From Bacteroides sedimenti (lineage in GTDB: Bacteria > Bacteroidota > Bacteroidia > Bacteroidales > Bacteroidaceae), in contig NZ_AP028055.1 in assembly GCF_040365225.1 (NCBI RefSeq), positions 682,001-746,000 on the forward strand: a stretch of 64,000 bases of DNA, written 5' to 3'. A program made the translations under genes and the position numbers. The notes beneath the pieces are model-generated. The model was given only the letters and a program-made list of their open reading frames with translations, made no database searches and was not told the DNA's origin. Of this stretch, positions 26,054-34,014 are shown in pieces. How positions within the stretch are numbered: the first letter of the stretch is position 1; each line of letters opens with the position of its first letter.

Positions 26054-27037
26054 ATGATTAAAAGGATATATCTGTTTTTGTTGTTTTTGTTTTTTGGACT
26101 GACTGTTTCAATTGCACAGCAGCGCACTGACACATTAAAAAGAAAAAAAACTGTCCAGACCAGTGAATTATCTCCCGAAAAAGAAATCTATATTAACCCG
26201 GATGCCCTGAAATCAATCAATCTGGGAGCTCCACGTATATCTCCATCTTCAAATTCAATCGGAAGTTCCACCGAAATAAAGGATCTTACCAATAAGATTC
26301 TTGGTAAGGTAAACACCAATTTAGAAGAAGGAAGGCCAATGCTAGGCTTTTCATGCTTTGGAACCAGTCTGGTAAACATGAAGCGTAAAGGATTATCTGT
26401 CAATGCTATGGCTTTCACACCTCAGAAAACTCAGGTAGGTAGAGGTATGGTTATCAATAGTGATGCAATTAAACCCCGTTACCTTGCCCCGGATAGAATT
26501 GCGGCAATGGCTGGCCCCTCTTCAAGACCAGCTTTTTCGTTCAGTGCAGAAGATATGCTTCAGTCAATTTTTCGTAAAACGCCAAAAGATTACTGGACCC
26601 ATTATGCAGATTTGTCAAAAGGTTCTTATAATATTGAAACTGAAATGCCCGAAGAGCTTGTAAAAATCAGAATGACTGATGTGGCTATGATGGATTCTTT
26701 GATTCGTTCCTCTCATAAAAAGTACAAAATTGTCTACCTCTTTTGCAAAGACAAAGACTTAGCTAAGCAGAATTTCCCCGAAGTGGCTAAGTTTGTAGAT
26801 ACTAGGAAAAGTGATTTCGAACTATTTCCCATTTCTGAACGCGATCAGAAGGAGGGAACTGCCTGTATTGCCAAATATCTTCATAAAGCGGCTTATTACA
26901 ATCCGGTTTATGTGATGACAGGGAAAAACAGGGAAAGTATGATTCTGATGCTTGACCAGAATAACCAGGCTATTTCTTTGCTGGCTTGTGATGAAAGCAT
27001 ATCTAAAAAACTGGAAGAACTGAAACTTTTGCCATAG
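26054..27037 (+). CDS. Exported protein of unknown function
   Basis: A 327-residue protein with a signal peptide (cleavage after about SIAQ). A Lys/Ser-rich segment (residues 25-95) is followed by alternating strands and helices. The C-terminal third (about 220-327) has a thioredoxin-like pattern of strand-helix units (KIVYLFCKDKDLAKQ, PVYVMTG, SMILMLDQNN), but no CXXC is present. It begins at the base after the preceding stop codon, indicating tight co-expression with the lipoprotein. I do not recognise the family. Confidence 0.6.
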   Translation: MIKRIYLFLLFLFFGLTVSIAQQRTDTLKRKKTVQTSELSPEKEIYINPDALKSINLGAPRISPSSNSIGSSTEIKDLTNKILGKVNTNLEEGRPMLGFSCFGTSLVNMKRKGLSVNAMAFTPQKTQVGRGMVINSDAIKPRYLAPDRIAAMAGPSSRPAFSFSAEDMLQSIFRKTPKDYWTHYADLSKGSYNIETEMPEELVKIRMTDVAMMDSLIRSSHKKYKIVYLFCKDKDLAKQNFPEVAKFVDTRKSDFELFPISERDQKEGTACIAKYLHKAAYYNPVYVMTGKNRESMILMLDQNNQAISLLACDESISKKLEELKLLP

Positions 27038-27086
27038 CTTTTTTCTTAATCTGTTTATTTCAGCTAAATTTGAAAATAAAAAGCTT

Positions 27087-28034
27087 ATGAACAGAATTTG
27101 TAACCTGTTTGGAATTAAATATCCCATAATTCAGGGTGGAATGGTGTGGTGCAGTGGTTGGCGCCTTGCCTCGGCAGTGAGTAATGCAGGAGGCCTGGGA
27201 CTAATTGGTGCTGGTTCCATGCATCCGGAAGTTCTTCGCGAACACATTAAAAAATGTAAGGAGGCTACCAATAAACCGTTTGGCGTAAATATTCCATTAA
27301 TGTATCCGCAGATAGACGAAATCATGAAGATTGTGGTCGATGAAGGTGTGAAGATTGTCTTTACCTCGGCAGGCAATCCTAAAAACTGGACAAATTATCT
27401 GAAAGAAAACGGCATCAAGGTGGCTCATGTGGTCTCTAGTGCCAAGTTTGCCGAGAAGTGCGAAGCTGCTGGTGTCGATGCTATCGTAGCTGAAGGCTTT
27501 GAAGCTGGAGGACATAACGGAAGAGAGGAAACCACAACTTTGTGTCTCATTCCTTCTGTAAGAAAAGCTACTGTGCTTCCTCTGATTGCTGCTGGTGGAA
27601 TAGGCTCGGGTGAAGCAATGCTGGCGGTTATGGCTCTCGGTGCCGAAGGGGCTCAGATGGGAACGCGTTTTGCACTTACAACTGAAAGCTCTGCACATTC
27701 TCTTTTTAAAGAATACTGCCTAAGCCTGAGCGAGGGTGATACTAAGCTTTTGCTCAAGAAACTCTCTCCAACCCGTTTGGCTAAAAGTAAATTTTTCTCA
27801 GAGGTGGAAGAGGCTGAGGCTCGTGGTGCATCTGTAGAAGAAATGCGCGAACTTCTGGGTAGAGGAAGGGCAAAGAAAGGCATCTTTGAAGGTAATCTGG
27901 AAGATGGTGAACTGGAAATAGGTCAGATTTCATCACTGATTCATGAGATTCAGCCGGTAAGCGAAGTGATAAAAGAGATTATCTGTGAGTTTAACTGTTC
28001 TCATCAGAAAATATCAGAGCTTTCTTCATTCTGA
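27087..28034 (+). CDS. FabK/nitronate monooxygenase-family flavoprotein
   Basis: A 315-residue FMN-dependent TIM-barrel enzyme. The family motifs are PIIQGGMVWCSG at the N-terminus, VDAIVAEGFEAGGHNG with the active-site His, LIAAGGIGSGEA, and AEGAQMGTRFALTTES for phosphate binding. It could be an enoyl-ACP reductase II (FabK) in fatty acid synthesis or a nitronate monooxygenase; the two are hard to tell apart by eye. It lies downstream of the secreted-protein pair but with its own 49-base gap. Confidence 0.82.
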   Translation: MNRICNLFGIKYPIIQGGMVWCSGWRLASAVSNAGGLGLIGAGSMHPEVLREHIKKCKEATNKPFGVNIPLMYPQIDEIMKIVVDEGVKIVFTSAGNPKNWTNYLKENGIKVAHVVSSAKFAEKCEAAGVDAIVAEGFEAGGHNGREETTTLCLIPSVRKATVLPLIAAGGIGSGEAMLAVMALGAEGAQMGTRFALTTESSAHSLFKEYCLSLSEGDTKLLLKKLSPTRLAKSKFFSEVEEAEARGASVEEMRELLGRGRAKKGIFEGNLEDGELEIGQISSLIHEIQPVSEVIKEIICEFNCSHQKISELSSF

Positions 28035-28078
28035 GTGGCTCAGGTTCAATCTACCTCTCCATATAATTGTTTTTTTAA

Positions 28079-28191
28079 AGTCACGCAAGTCGCGCAAGTC
28101 ACTCAAAAGTTTGTATCTGACTGCAAATCAATATTGTGCAGGTGCGTGACTTTGTGTGTGACATCGATAATATTTACACAAAGTCACACGC
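28079..28191. repeat. Tandem 9-mers and inverted repeat
   Basis: Three adjacent 9-mers of the form AGTC(A/G)C(G/T)CA occupy 28079-28105. An inverted repeat follows: TGACTTTGTGT (28147-28157) and ACACAAAGTCA (28176-28186), 11 bp perfect with an 18-base loop. The first 9-mer is also complementary to the left arm (AGTCACGC with GCGTGACT at 28144-28151), so alternative hairpins are possible. It lies between the convergent fabK-like and ald genes. It may be an interspersed repeat of this genome. Confidence 0.6.
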
Positions 28192-28310
28192 TTTACACAG
28201 GGGTGCTTTTCTCTGAAAGCTAGAGAAACATACTTTTCGGTAAAGAAATAGCTGAACTAAATGTTTTTCTGAAGAAGAGTTTATTTTCTCTTTACGTGAA
28301 TTTCTCTCTA

Positions 28311-28389
28311 CACCCGGGTGTACAGTATGCGTACACCCGGATGGAGAATATAGTTACACCCGGATGTACAAGTGTTGTACACCCGGGTG
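28311..28389. repeat. Phased palindrome array 2 (four CACCCGGGTG-type palindromes, 23-bp spacing)
   Basis: Units at 28311-28320, 28334-28343, 28357-28366 and 28380-28389 read CACCCGGGTG, CACCCGGATG, CACCCGGATG and CACCCGGGTG, each preceded by TA and spaced exactly 23 bp. The outer two are perfect palindromes; the inner two carry the same G-to-A change. Some spacers are themselves dyads (TACAA..TTGTA at 28367-28379). Neighbouring units could pair into hairpins in RNA or cruciforms in DNA. It lies between two convergent genes. Confidence 0.85.
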
Positions 28390-28459
28390 GAGAAAAGGAT
28401 TTACCATTATGATATACAATAATATCGGCCGGAGAATAAAGACTCTCCGCGGTTTGTGA

Positions 28460-29566
28460 TTATAGTTCTACCGGTTCATAATTTAATCCGAAAGTATCTG
28501 CTACAGCTGGATAAGTTACTTTTCCCTTAACTATATTCAGGCCCAATTTCAGGCTTGTATCTTCACGGCATGCTTTTTCCCAACCTTTTTCAGCCAGCAT
28601 TAACACATAAGGGAATGTGGCGTTGGTTAATGCAAGGGTAGAGGTAAATGGCACAGCCCCGGGAATATTAGCAACACAATAGTGCATTATTCCGTCTACT
28701 AGATATTGAGGATCGGCATGAGTTGTTGGGTGCGATGTTTCAAAGCATCCACCTTGATCAATTGCTACGTCCACCAGAAGGCTTCCTTTCCGAAGATGTT
28801 TCAACATATCTCTTGTTATCAGATGCGGAGCTTTTGCACCAGGTATTAATACTGCGCCAATAACCAGGTCTATAGTGGGTAATTCTTCTTCAATGTTATG
28901 TTGAGAAGAGAAAAGAGTTTTCACATTTGGAGGCATCACTTCGCTAAGATACCTCAATCGGGGGAGAGAAATGTCTGTAATAACTACGTCCGCGCCCATT
29001 CCAGCAGCCATTAACGCTGCATTTGTTCCAACAATTCCACCTCCAAGCACAAGCACTTTGGCAGGTTTTACTCCGGGAACACCGCTGATCAACAGTCCTT
29101 TTCCTCCCTGAGGCTGCTCAAGAAAACGTGCTCCAACCTGCACGGACATTCTTCCTGCAACTTCCGACATAGGTATTAAAAGCGGCAATGATCTGTCTTC
29201 TTTCTCAACTGTTTCATAGGCAATGCAGATAGCTCCGCTTTCTATCATAGCATATGTTAGTTCTCTTTCAGAAGCAAAATGAAAATAGGTGAAAATAACC
29301 TGATTGGGTTTGATTAATTTATACTCCGATTCAATGGGCTCTTTAACTTTTACAATCATTTCGGCAATATCGTAAACCTTTTCAATGCTGGAAAGAATAT
29401 TTGCACCTGCAGCAACGTATGCTTCATCATCAAAACCACTGTTCACCCCTGCATTATGCTGCACGTAAACGGTATGACCTCTTTTGACTAATTCTTTAGC
29501 TCCACCCGGAGTAAGTGAGACCCTGTTCTCGTTGTTTTTGATCTCTTTTGGTATTCCAATAATCAT
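28460..29566 (-). CDS. ald: Alanine dehydrogenase
   Basis: An NAD-dependent enzyme that interconverts L-alanine and pyruvate plus ammonia in the cytoplasm. The 368 residues are of standard length. It shows MIIGIPKEIKNNENRVSLTPGG at the N-terminus, the substrate-site lysine in MIVKVKEP, the catalytic-site His in FTYFHFASE, and the nucleotide-binding VLVLGGGIVGTNAA. The adjacent divergent ammonium transporter fits a role in nitrogen metabolism. A minus-strand box close to the consensus (TATCTTTC, 29595-29602) is the likely promoter. Confidence 0.93.
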   Translation of the reverse strand: MIIGIPKEIKNNENRVSLTPGGAKELVKRGHTVYVQHNAGVNSGFDDEAYVAAGANILSSIEKVYDIAEMIVKVKEPIESEYKLIKPNQVIFTYFHFASERELTYAMIESGAICIAYETVEKEDRSLPLLIPMSEVAGRMSVQVGARFLEQPQGGKGLLISGVPGVKPAKVLVLGGGIVGTNAALMAAGMGADVVITDISLPRLRYLSEVMPPNVKTLFSSQHNIEEELPTIDLVIGAVLIPGAKAPHLITRDMLKHLRKGSLLVDVAIDQGGCFETSHPTTHADPQYLVDGIMHYCVANIPGAVPFTSTLALTNATFPYVLMLAEKGWEKACREDTSLKLGLNIVKGKVTYPAVADTFGLNYEPVEL

Positions 29567-29723
29567 AGTGTTAGATTTTTAAGTTAAACTTGGCGAAAGA
29601 TACACTATTTTTTGATAAAGTGTTATTCTCAATCCTATTTTTTATTTTGTCTATTTGATGTAATTATTAAGATTAAGTAGCAAAAAGATTTAAATATATA
29701 TATTATAATTTCATAATGATTAG

Positions 29724-29731
29724 TATATTTG
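29724..29731 (+). promoter_or_regulatory. -7 box (TATATTTG) upstream of amt
   Basis: It matches TAnnTTTG and would give a leader of about 80 nt. No sigma-54 type site was recognised in this 254-base divergent spacer. Confidence 0.45.
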
Positions 29732-29820
29732 CAAAAATAATATCAAAATGATGGCCTATAGCTTAAATTTATTGCTTCGTGCTATTTGATATAGGTATAA
29801 TGAGTAAAAAAGTTTAGAGG

Positions 29821-31194
29821 ATGAAGAAAAAATGGATTGTAATGATGGCGGTAATTGTCATCATAAGTGTGATTGGAGTATTTACTCCGGAGAAAGCGGG
29901 GTTATGGGAACCTGATGCTAAAGTTAACTATACAGATGTAACCTGGATGATTACCGCTACTATTTTTGTTTTAATGATGACTCCCGGTTTATCCTTCTTT
30001 TATGGAGGTATGGTACGGCAGAAGAACGTAATTTCTACAATTCTTCAAAGTTTTATAGCAATGGGAGTGATCAGTGTAATTTGGGTGGTTTGTGGCTTTA
30101 GTCTTGCTTATGGTAATGATATAGCCGGTTTTGTAGGTAACCCCATGACATTTTTTATGTTTAATGGTGTCGGAGCCAAAACTGACCAAGTACTTTCTCC
30201 TACAATACCATTGGCGTTGTTTGCTTTGTTTCAAATGAAATTTGCCATAATTACCCCATCACTTATTACCGGTTCATTTGCTGAACGGGTTCGTTTTTCT
30301 GCTTATCTGGTTTTTATGGCTCTGTTTTGTATTTTTGTTTATTGTCCACTTGCCCATTGGACCTGGCATCCTCATGGTTTTCTGCGTCAGTTGGGAGTCG
30401 TTGATTTTGCCGGAGGTATAGTTGTGCACGCCTCTTCCGGAGTCGCTGCTTTGACTGGTGCTTTGTTCTTAGGAAAACGTAATGACCAAGGCGGAGATAG
30501 AACACCGGCAAACATTGCTTTAGTTATTTTAGGAGCATCCATGCTTTGGCTGGGATGGTTTGGTTTTAATGCAGGGTCCTCGCTTGCAGCCAACAGCATT
30601 GCTGTTAAAGCATTTTTAAATACAAATACTGCTTCGGCAACGGCTATGTTGGTATGGGTGTTTTTTGATTGTTTACGTGGTCGTAAATCTTCGGCTATGG
30701 GAGCTGCCATTGGAGCGGTTGTGGGAATGGTGGCTATTACACCTTCGGCCGGATATGTTACTGTGGGACAAAGCATTTTTATTGCTTTTGTTACAACTAT
30801 TGTCTGCAATGTGGCTGTGCACTGGAAAAATTACAGTTCTGTAGATGATGCTTTAGATGTTTTTCCTACACATGGAGTTGGAGGTATTATAGGCACAATT
30901 CTTACTGGAATCTTTGTTAATGGCCTTTTAGCAGGGAATATCCATGTTTTTCTGATTCATGTATTAGCCGTCATAATTGTGGGGGGATATACTTTTGTTG
31001 TAACATATGCTCTTTACTGGTTAACAGATAAAATGGTACCAATGCGGGTTTCGGCTAAAAGTGAGCATCTCGGTCTGGATCTTAGTCAACATAATGAGAG
31101 TTATGGAGCTCATTGGGGAGAACGAGAACTTGCAGAATATTTTGAGATTGAGGAAGCTAACCAACAACTGCTAATGCAGCCTTCCACAGAATAA
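29821..31194 (+). CDS. amt: Ammonium transporter (Amt family)
   Basis: An inner-membrane ammonium channel of 457 residues with about eleven membrane helices after an N-terminal hydrophobic segment. Pore and family motifs include GLSFFYGGMVRQKN, the first pore histidine in LAHWTWHPHG and the second in FPTHGVGGIIGT, plus the DFAGGIVVHASSG signature. The C-terminal cytoplasmic tail is about 60 residues. No PII (glnK) gene is adjacent, so control partners must be elsewhere. It is divergent from ald. Confidence 0.93.
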   Translation: MKKKWIVMMAVIVIISVIGVFTPEKAGLWEPDAKVNYTDVTWMITATIFVLMMTPGLSFFYGGMVRQKNVISTILQSFIAMGVISVIWVVCGFSLAYGNDIAGFVGNPMTFFMFNGVGAKTDQVLSPTIPLALFALFQMKFAIITPSLITGSFAERVRFSAYLVFMALFCIFVYCPLAHWTWHPHGFLRQLGVVDFAGGIVVHASSGVAALTGALFLGKRNDQGGDRTPANIALVILGASMLWLGWFGFNAGSSLAANSIAVKAFLNTNTASATAMLVWVFFDCLRGRKSSAMGAAIGAVVGMVAITPSAGYVTVGQSIFIAFVTTIVCNVAVHWKNYSSVDDALDVFPTHGVGGIIGTILTGIFVNGLLAGNIHVFLIHVLAVIIVGGYTFVVTYALYWLTDKMVPMRVSAKSEHLGLDLSQHNESYGAHWGERELAEYFEIEEANQQLLMQPSTE

Positions 31195-31282
31195 AAAATA
31201 CTATTGGGAATTTCTATATGAACAGATATTCTTGTTACCCTTTTATATAGAGTATTGACAGTTTTTGAAAATTAAAAAAAAA

Positions 31283-31310
31283 GGACTGCATTGTCAAATA
31301 GATGCAGTCC
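31283..31310. terminator. Bidirectional terminator between amt and the epimerase gene
   Basis: GGACTGCAT (31283-31291) pairs with ATGCAGTCC (31302-31310), preceded by a run of A and followed by CTTTA, so it can end transcripts from both sides. Confidence 0.85.
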
Positions 31311-31346
31311 CTTTATAGTACATATAAATCAATAATTTAATTTTTT

Positions 31347-32207
31347 TTAGTGACATAACTCCCTTAGTGCCGTTTTAATTTCCGGAAATTGGAACATGAA
31401 CCCGTAGTTGAGTAGCTTATAAGGAAAAACCTTTTGTCCTTTAGTGAAAATGGATGCCCTTTCTCCATACATCAGTTTGAAGAGTAATGATGGAATGCTT
31501 AAAAAAACCGGACGGTGACTCTCTTTAGCCATGCTATAAGTAAATATCAGATTGTCGCACATTTGGGGAGCTGTGCAATTTATTACACCTTTGATTTTCT
31601 TTGTATTAATAATAGTCCAGAATATCTCAAGTAAATCTTTTAAATGAATCCATGAAAACCCCTGATTGCCTGATGCAATTCTTACTCCTGCAAACAGGCG
31701 GAAGGGTAGTGCCATTTTGGGAAAAGCACCGCCATCTTTACTTAATACAACCCCTAAACGTGGAATTACAAGGCGAACGTCATCATGTATTTTCCTGGCC
31801 TCTGCTTCCCATTCCTGACAAACTTTTGAAAGAAATCCTTCATCGTATGCTCCTTCTCTTTCACTCCATATTTCTTTCTTGTCAGTATAGATACCTACTG
31901 CTGAAACAGAAATAAACACCTCAGGCTTATTTCCTAGTTCATTAATGGCCTGAACCAGAGTACGGGTTGTCTTAACCCGGCTATCTCTGATTTTAAGTTT
32001 GTTTGTCTTTGACCAGCGGCAATTGATCGAAGCGCCTGCCAGATTGATTATCGCATCACATCCGTTCAACAGAGCTATTAAATCTAATTTACGCTCCGGA
32101 AGCAAATCTTCCCTCCTGATGGCTTGTACGTCAGCTCCTTTACTTATTAAGAAAGCTGTAAGGTGTCTCCCTATAAATCCTGTACTTCCTGTAATAGCTA
32201 CTTTCAT
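31347..32207 (-). CDS. TIGR01777-family NAD(P)-binding epimerase/oxidoreductase
   Basis: A 286-residue atypical short-chain dehydrogenase (YfcH/SDR39U1-like). The Rossmann start MKVAITGSTGFIGRHL, the segment INLAGASI with the nearby NLAG signature, and the C-terminal DUF1731-like domain (about 235-286, with GERASIFTKGQKVFPYKLL) are typical. The substrate is unknown for the whole family. It stands alone between two convergent or divergent neighbours. Confidence 0.88.
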   Translation of the reverse strand: MKVAITGSTGFIGRHLTAFLISKGADVQAIRREDLLPERKLDLIALLNGCDAIINLAGASINCRWSKTNKLKIRDSRVKTTRTLVQAINELGNKPEVFISVSAVGIYTDKKEIWSEREGAYDEGFLSKVCQEWEAEARKIHDDVRLVIPRLGVVLSKDGGAFPKMALPFRLFAGVRIASGNQGFSWIHLKDLLEIFWTIINTKKIKGVINCTAPQMCDNLIFTYSMAKESHRPVFLSIPSLLFKLMYGERASIFTKGQKVFPYKLLNYGFMFQFPEIKTALRELCH

Positions 32208-32308
32208 AATATTATTAACTTCTTAATTAGATAACGTTTAAAGAGGTTATTATGTTGAACAGTTGTGAATAATATTTATAATGATTATGTGCTTTGAATA
32301 AAAAACTG

Positions 32309-32316
32309 TAAGTTTG
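32309..32316 (+). promoter_or_regulatory. -7 box (TAAGTTTG) for the M23 peptidase gene
   Basis: It matches TAnnTTTG and places transcription start near 32323, which supports the ATG at 32344 as the start codon. Confidence 0.55.
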
Positions 32317-32343
32317 CAACTGTTGGAAATTGTATTAGTTTTA

Positions 32344-33987
32344 ATGAAAAGATATATTATTGCTCTAATGTTGTTTGCCGGACTTCCGCTTACAGCGCAG
32401 GAGTCAAGAAAGGCTGAATTTGTACCGCCTTTAAATCCTCCTCTGATTTTAAGTGGGAATTTTGGGGAATTGAGAGCAAACCATTTTCACCGCGGACTCG
32501 ATTTTAAGACCCAAGGATTAACCGGACTACCTGTTTACAGTATTGCCGATGGGTATATATCTAAGATATGCGTCTCTTTAGGCTCGGGATATATGTTGCA
32601 TGTAAGGCATAATAATGGATATACTTCCATTTATCGCCACATGATGGGTTTTGTAAATTATATTACAGCTTATACTGAAAATTATCAGTATGAGCATGAA
32701 CAGGATGAGGTCAGTATCGATTTGCCTTCGGATAAATTCCCAGTAAAGGCGGGGCAACAAATTGGGTGGAGCGGTAATGAAGGTTATTCTTTCGGGCCAC
32801 ATTTGCATATGGACTTATTGAATACGGAAACCGGTGATGTGGTAGATCCGCTTCAGTTTTATGTCAATGTGATAAAAGACACCAAGGCTCCTGTGGCTCA
32901 GGCTGTGATGCTTTTTCCTCAGAGAGGCAAAGGAGTGGTGAATGGTAAGCAAACCAATGTTTCGTTCCCTCTTTCAAAGAAGAGTGTACTCGAAGCATGG
33001 GGAGAAATAGGTGCCGGAATAAAAGCCTTTGATTTTATGGACGGTGTGTATAATCATTATGGAGTTCATTCGGTTGCTCTATGTGTAGACGGAAAACTGA
33101 TAGCCTCAAGTCACATGGATTATTTTTCGGATAATGAAAACGGATATGTAAATTCGAGTACATATCTGGGTTATATGAAATGTTTCCGCGACCCGGGTAA
33201 TAAACTGCGGGTTTTGAGGACTGATGATAAAAACGGGATTATAACAATTGATGAAGAACGTGATTATAAGTTTCTGTTTATCCTGAAAGATGTTTATGGA
33301 AATACTTCAAAATGCACTTTCACAGTAAGAGGACGCAAACAGGCTATTCCGAAATGGGATACTGGAGATAAGAGGATTATCAGGTGGGATGAATTGAATA
33401 TTTTGCAGGAGCCTGGGGTTAAACTAACAATACCTAGGGGAATGGTGTACCAGGATGAGCCTGTAAACTTCAAGGTTATGGATGTTCCCGGAGCTGTCTC
33501 GTCAGATTGTCAGTTGCATAGTGTGGCTTTGCCTTTGCATGCTCCTTGCGAATTGCAGATTGGAATAAGGAATATGGTAACTCCGGACACGAACAAATAT
33601 TATATTGCCCAGAAAAGAGGGAAGGGATATCGTTCCTTAGGAGGGAAATTTATTAATGGATTTGTTTGTGCAGATATAAAAGAACTGGGAACCTATGCTG
33701 TGAAAGTGGATACAATCCATCCGGTAGTGGCACCCGTAGGAAAGAGTTTCTGGGGAAAAACCGGAATCGTCTCTTTTTCTATTTATGATAAACAGACCGG
33801 TATCAAATCCTACAAAGGAAAAATTGACGGAAAGTTTGCGCTTTTTCATTTAAGAATGATGAATTCCCGCCTTAGCTGCAGGCTCGATTCGAGAAAAGTG
33901 CAGAAAGGCATCAGACATACAATTGAATTGCTGGTAACTGACAATTGCGGCAATTCTACATTATATCGTGATACATTTATATGGTAG
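32344..33987 (+). CDS. M23/LytM-family metallopeptidase
   Basis: A 547-residue exported peptidoglycan endopeptidase-like protein. The signal peptide MKRYIIALMLFAGLPLTAQ supports the start at 32344 instead of the TTG 30 bases upstream. Zinc-site motifs are NHFHRGLDFK (H-x3-D) near residue 50 and GPHLHMDL (HxH) near residue 155. A long C-terminal region of beta-sandwich-like repeats (about 190-547) follows, probably for wall or protein binding. Both metal motifs are intact, so it is probably active. Confidence 0.88.
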   Translation: MKRYIIALMLFAGLPLTAQESRKAEFVPPLNPPLILSGNFGELRANHFHRGLDFKTQGLTGLPVYSIADGYISKICVSLGSGYMLHVRHNNGYTSIYRHMMGFVNYITAYTENYQYEHEQDEVSIDLPSDKFPVKAGQQIGWSGNEGYSFGPHLHMDLLNTETGDVVDPLQFYVNVIKDTKAPVAQAVMLFPQRGKGVVNGKQTNVSFPLSKKSVLEAWGEIGAGIKAFDFMDGVYNHYGVHSVALCVDGKLIASSHMDYFSDNENGYVNSSTYLGYMKCFRDPGNKLRVLRTDDKNGIITIDEERDYKFLFILKDVYGNTSKCTFTVRGRKQAIPKWDTGDKRIIRWDELNILQEPGVKLTIPRGMVYQDEPVNFKVMDVPGAVSSDCQLHSVALPLHAPCELQIGIRNMVTPDTNKYYIAQKRGKGYRSLGGKFINGFVCADIKELGTYAVKVDTIHPVVAPVGKSFWGKTGIVSFSIYDKQTGIKSYKGKIDGKFALFHLRMMNSRLSCRLDSRKVQKGIRHTIELLVTDNCGNSTLYRDTFIW

Positions 33988-34014
33988 AATAATTAATAGC
34001 TATAATAGTAATAT

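Noticed and set aside
28035..28223. 62-codon open frame after the fabK-like gene
   Set aside because: It is made of the 9-mer/inverted-repeat region and starts at the stop codon of the preceding gene; not protein-like.
29567..29820. Sigma-54 promoter for the ammonium transporter
   Set aside because: No TGGC-N7-TTGC-like sequence was recognised; a TAnnTTTG box is present instead.
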